This document shows positions 62,649-64,000 of a stretch of DNA of 64,000 nucleotides, one piece after another. Location of the stretch: the NCBI GenBank assembly GCA_963817945.1, contig CAWFQH010000005.1, positions 372,001 to 436,000 on the forward strand. The letters run 5' to 3'. The notes under the pieces were generated by a model, which did not search any database, had not been told where the DNA came from, and was given only the letters and a program-made list of their open reading frames with translations. The stretch's first letter is position 1. Each line of letters opens with the position of its first letter. Position numbers and translations under genes: made by a program. The DNA comes from VRUE01 sp963817945 (GTDB lineage Bacteria; Actinomycetota; Thermoleophilia; Solirubrobacterales; 70-9).

Positions 62649-63584
62649 ATGGCGCGGGCATCTCACAGGGTGGCGGTGATCGACGTCGGCAGCAATTCCA
62701 GCCGGCTGCTGGTCGCCGACGTCAACGACGGCGAGGTGCAGAAGATTGAGCGGCAGAGCCGGGTGACCCGGCTGGGACGGGGCGTCGACCTATCCGGTCA
62801 ACTCTCCGCCGAGGCGATCGAGGAGGCCTGCGAGGCGATCGGCGACTACGTTGCGATCTGCGGGCAGTCCGAGGTCGAGACGGTCGCCGCAATCGCCACC
62901 AGCGCGGTCCGCGACGCGTCCAATGGGGACGCCTTCGTCGCCGAGCTGCGCGAGCGCTTCGCGATCTCGACGCGGGTGCTCAACGGATACGAGGAGGCGC
63001 GCCTCACCTACCTCGGCGCGACGCACGAACGCCCGCCGGCATTGCCGACGCTCGTGATCGACATCGGCGGCGGCTCGACCGAGTTGATCGTCGGCCACGA
63101 CAGGCAAATCTCCTTCCAGACTTCCCTGCAGGCTGGCGTCGTCCGCCACACCGAGCGCCACCTCTCCAGCGATCCCCCCGTGGCGGCCGCGCTCGAGTCC
63201 CTCGCCGCCGACATCCGCTCGACCATCGAGGGGGCAATCGCTGGCCGTGACGAGGCGCGGGTGAGCGCCGGGATCGCCGTCGCCGGCACGCCCACCTCGC
63301 TCGCCGCCATCGAGCTGGAGCTGGACCCTTACGACCCCGAGCGGGTGCACGGGCACGTCCTCTCGCTGGAGACGATCCAGCGACTGCTGTCGCAGCTGGC
63401 CTCCGCTCCGCTGGAAGAGCGCGCCCGCACCCCCGGGCTGCACGCCGACCGGGCGCCGACGATCATCGCCGGCGTCGTGATCCTGGTCGAGGCGATGCGG
63501 GCCTTTGGCCTCGAGCGGATCCGCGTCTCCGAGCACGACATCCTCTACGGGACTGCAATCGCGACCGCGTCCGAGAGCGAGTAG
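62649..63584 (+). CDS. Ppx/GppA family phosphatase
   Basis: 311 aa from ATG at 62649; the frame is open upstream through the tRNA but has no conservation. It has the actin-like ATPase fold: VAVIDVGSNSSRLLVAD (phosphate-1), VIDIGGGSTELIVG (phosphate-2) and VAGTPTSLAAIELEL (adenosine-like). It has the length of the shorter actinobacterial Ppx, which hydrolyses polyphosphate or pppGpp. It lies outside the element and looks chromosomal. Confidence 0.9.
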   Translation: MARASHRVAVIDVGSNSSRLLVADVNDGEVQKIERQSRVTRLGRGVDLSGQLSAEAIEEACEAIGDYVAICGQSEVETVAAIATSAVRDASNGDAFVAELRERFAISTRVLNGYEEARLTYLGATHERPPALPTLVIDIGGGSTELIVGHDRQISFQTSLQAGVVRHTERHLSSDPPVAAALESLAADIRSTIEGAIAGRDEARVSAGIAVAGTPTSLAAIELELDPYDPERVHGHVLSLETIQRLLSQLASAPLEERARTPGLHADRAPTIIAGVVILVEAMRAFGLERIRVSEHDILYGTAIATASESE

Positions 63585-64000
63585 CCCGCGGAGTACTGCG
63601 GCGGCTGCAACCCCTGAGCCCAGGTGTACAGCGAAGTTTTCGGGGCCCCTCCAGATGGGCAAAACCAGACCCCTATCCCCCAAAAGTGAGTAAGCGTGCG
63701 CTACTAATTTGTCAGTAGCACCCATTGGAGCGCCTAGACAATCCGGATAGGCGAGCGCATAATCGATTCATCGGGACGAGGTGAGGACACGATCCTCATC
63801 GACACCCGAAATACAGGGTTCGGACGATTGCCGCATCATGGCGCCTCCCGCCGTCTGGGCCCATCAAATAAGCACTGGTCCCTGAAGACGTACCCCTGCC
63901 CGTCCTGAGGGGCCATCTTGAATCGGCCGCCGTAATGGCGGTCGATTCTCGTTCGGGACCTGACCGGCGCCATCCGTCCGCCACGGCCGGCCATTCCGCT
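63585..64000. other. Stretch without a recognised gene
   Basis: No convincing frame is seen; a 62-codon minus-strand frame (63796-63984) lacks signals. A hairpin with 11-bp arms (AATCGGCCGCC, one G-T pair) lies at 63921-63947 and may be a terminator or an element of a gene beyond the edge. Confidence 0.4.

Overview
The window is GC-rich DNA, probably from an actinobacterium of the Thermoleophilia / Solirubrobacterales type. The grounds are the F420-type nitroreductase, DUF2804 and DUF2855 proteins, a branched-chain keto acid dehydrogenase operon beside an ELFV dehydrogenase, very large secreted NHL and RHS proteins, and many GTG/TTG or leaderless starts. The taxonomic call is an inference; there is no rRNA in the window.

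Positions 1-28.7 kb look like ordinary chromosome. They hold a secreted NHL-repeat/metallopeptidase-like protein with a duplicated NHL domain, an ABC-2 exporter, a 5'-3' exonuclease, redox and VOC enzymes, methyltransferases, and a second ABC-2 exporter. These are followed by an E1alpha-E1beta-E2-amino acid dehydrogenase operon for branched-chain amino acid catabolism, a TetR-controlled divergent locus with two matching operators and a third ABC-2 exporter, a UvrA paralogue, and a MUG-type DNA glycosylase.

From about 28.75 kb to 62.5 kb the DNA is accessory. The right edge is a large serine integrase whose 3' end runs into an initiator tRNA gene. A 24-nt stretch covering that tRNA's 3' end recurs at 28731-28754 (21/24 match), so the interval may be one integrated element; this is inference. 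Its left part carries a three-gene metallo-beta-lactamase / membrane protein / metallo-beta-lactamase operon, a two-transmembrane PH-like gene split by a possible -1 frameshift site, and a 2188-aa secreted beta-helix/RHS protein. That protein has a hydrophobic C-terminal tip and a membrane protein gene directly downstream, read here as a toxin-immunity pair.

From 41 to 62.5 kb two paralogous transfer modules lie in tandem. Each has upstream repeats, a TraG/VirD4-like ATPase, a replication-relaxation protein, a small gene, a toxin-antitoxin locus and a serine recombinase. The second (55.2-62.5 kb) is intact. The first (41-48.8 kb) is decayed: its ATPase is reduced to a membrane remnant, its relaxation gene is cut by a 3.0-kb IS5-like transposon, and its recombinase appears to have lost its ATG. 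The transposon has a CTAG target duplication and carries two regulators and two tRNA-like genes with unexpected anticodons. Between the modules lie regulators (three XRE proteins in this stretch of the element), an OB-fold/SSB-like protein, a Ser/Thr kinase with an operator, and a SEC-C/nuclease-like protein. Two leaders share a bulged hairpin supported by compensatory base changes.

From 62.6 kb the chromosome resumes with a Ppx/GppA phosphatase.
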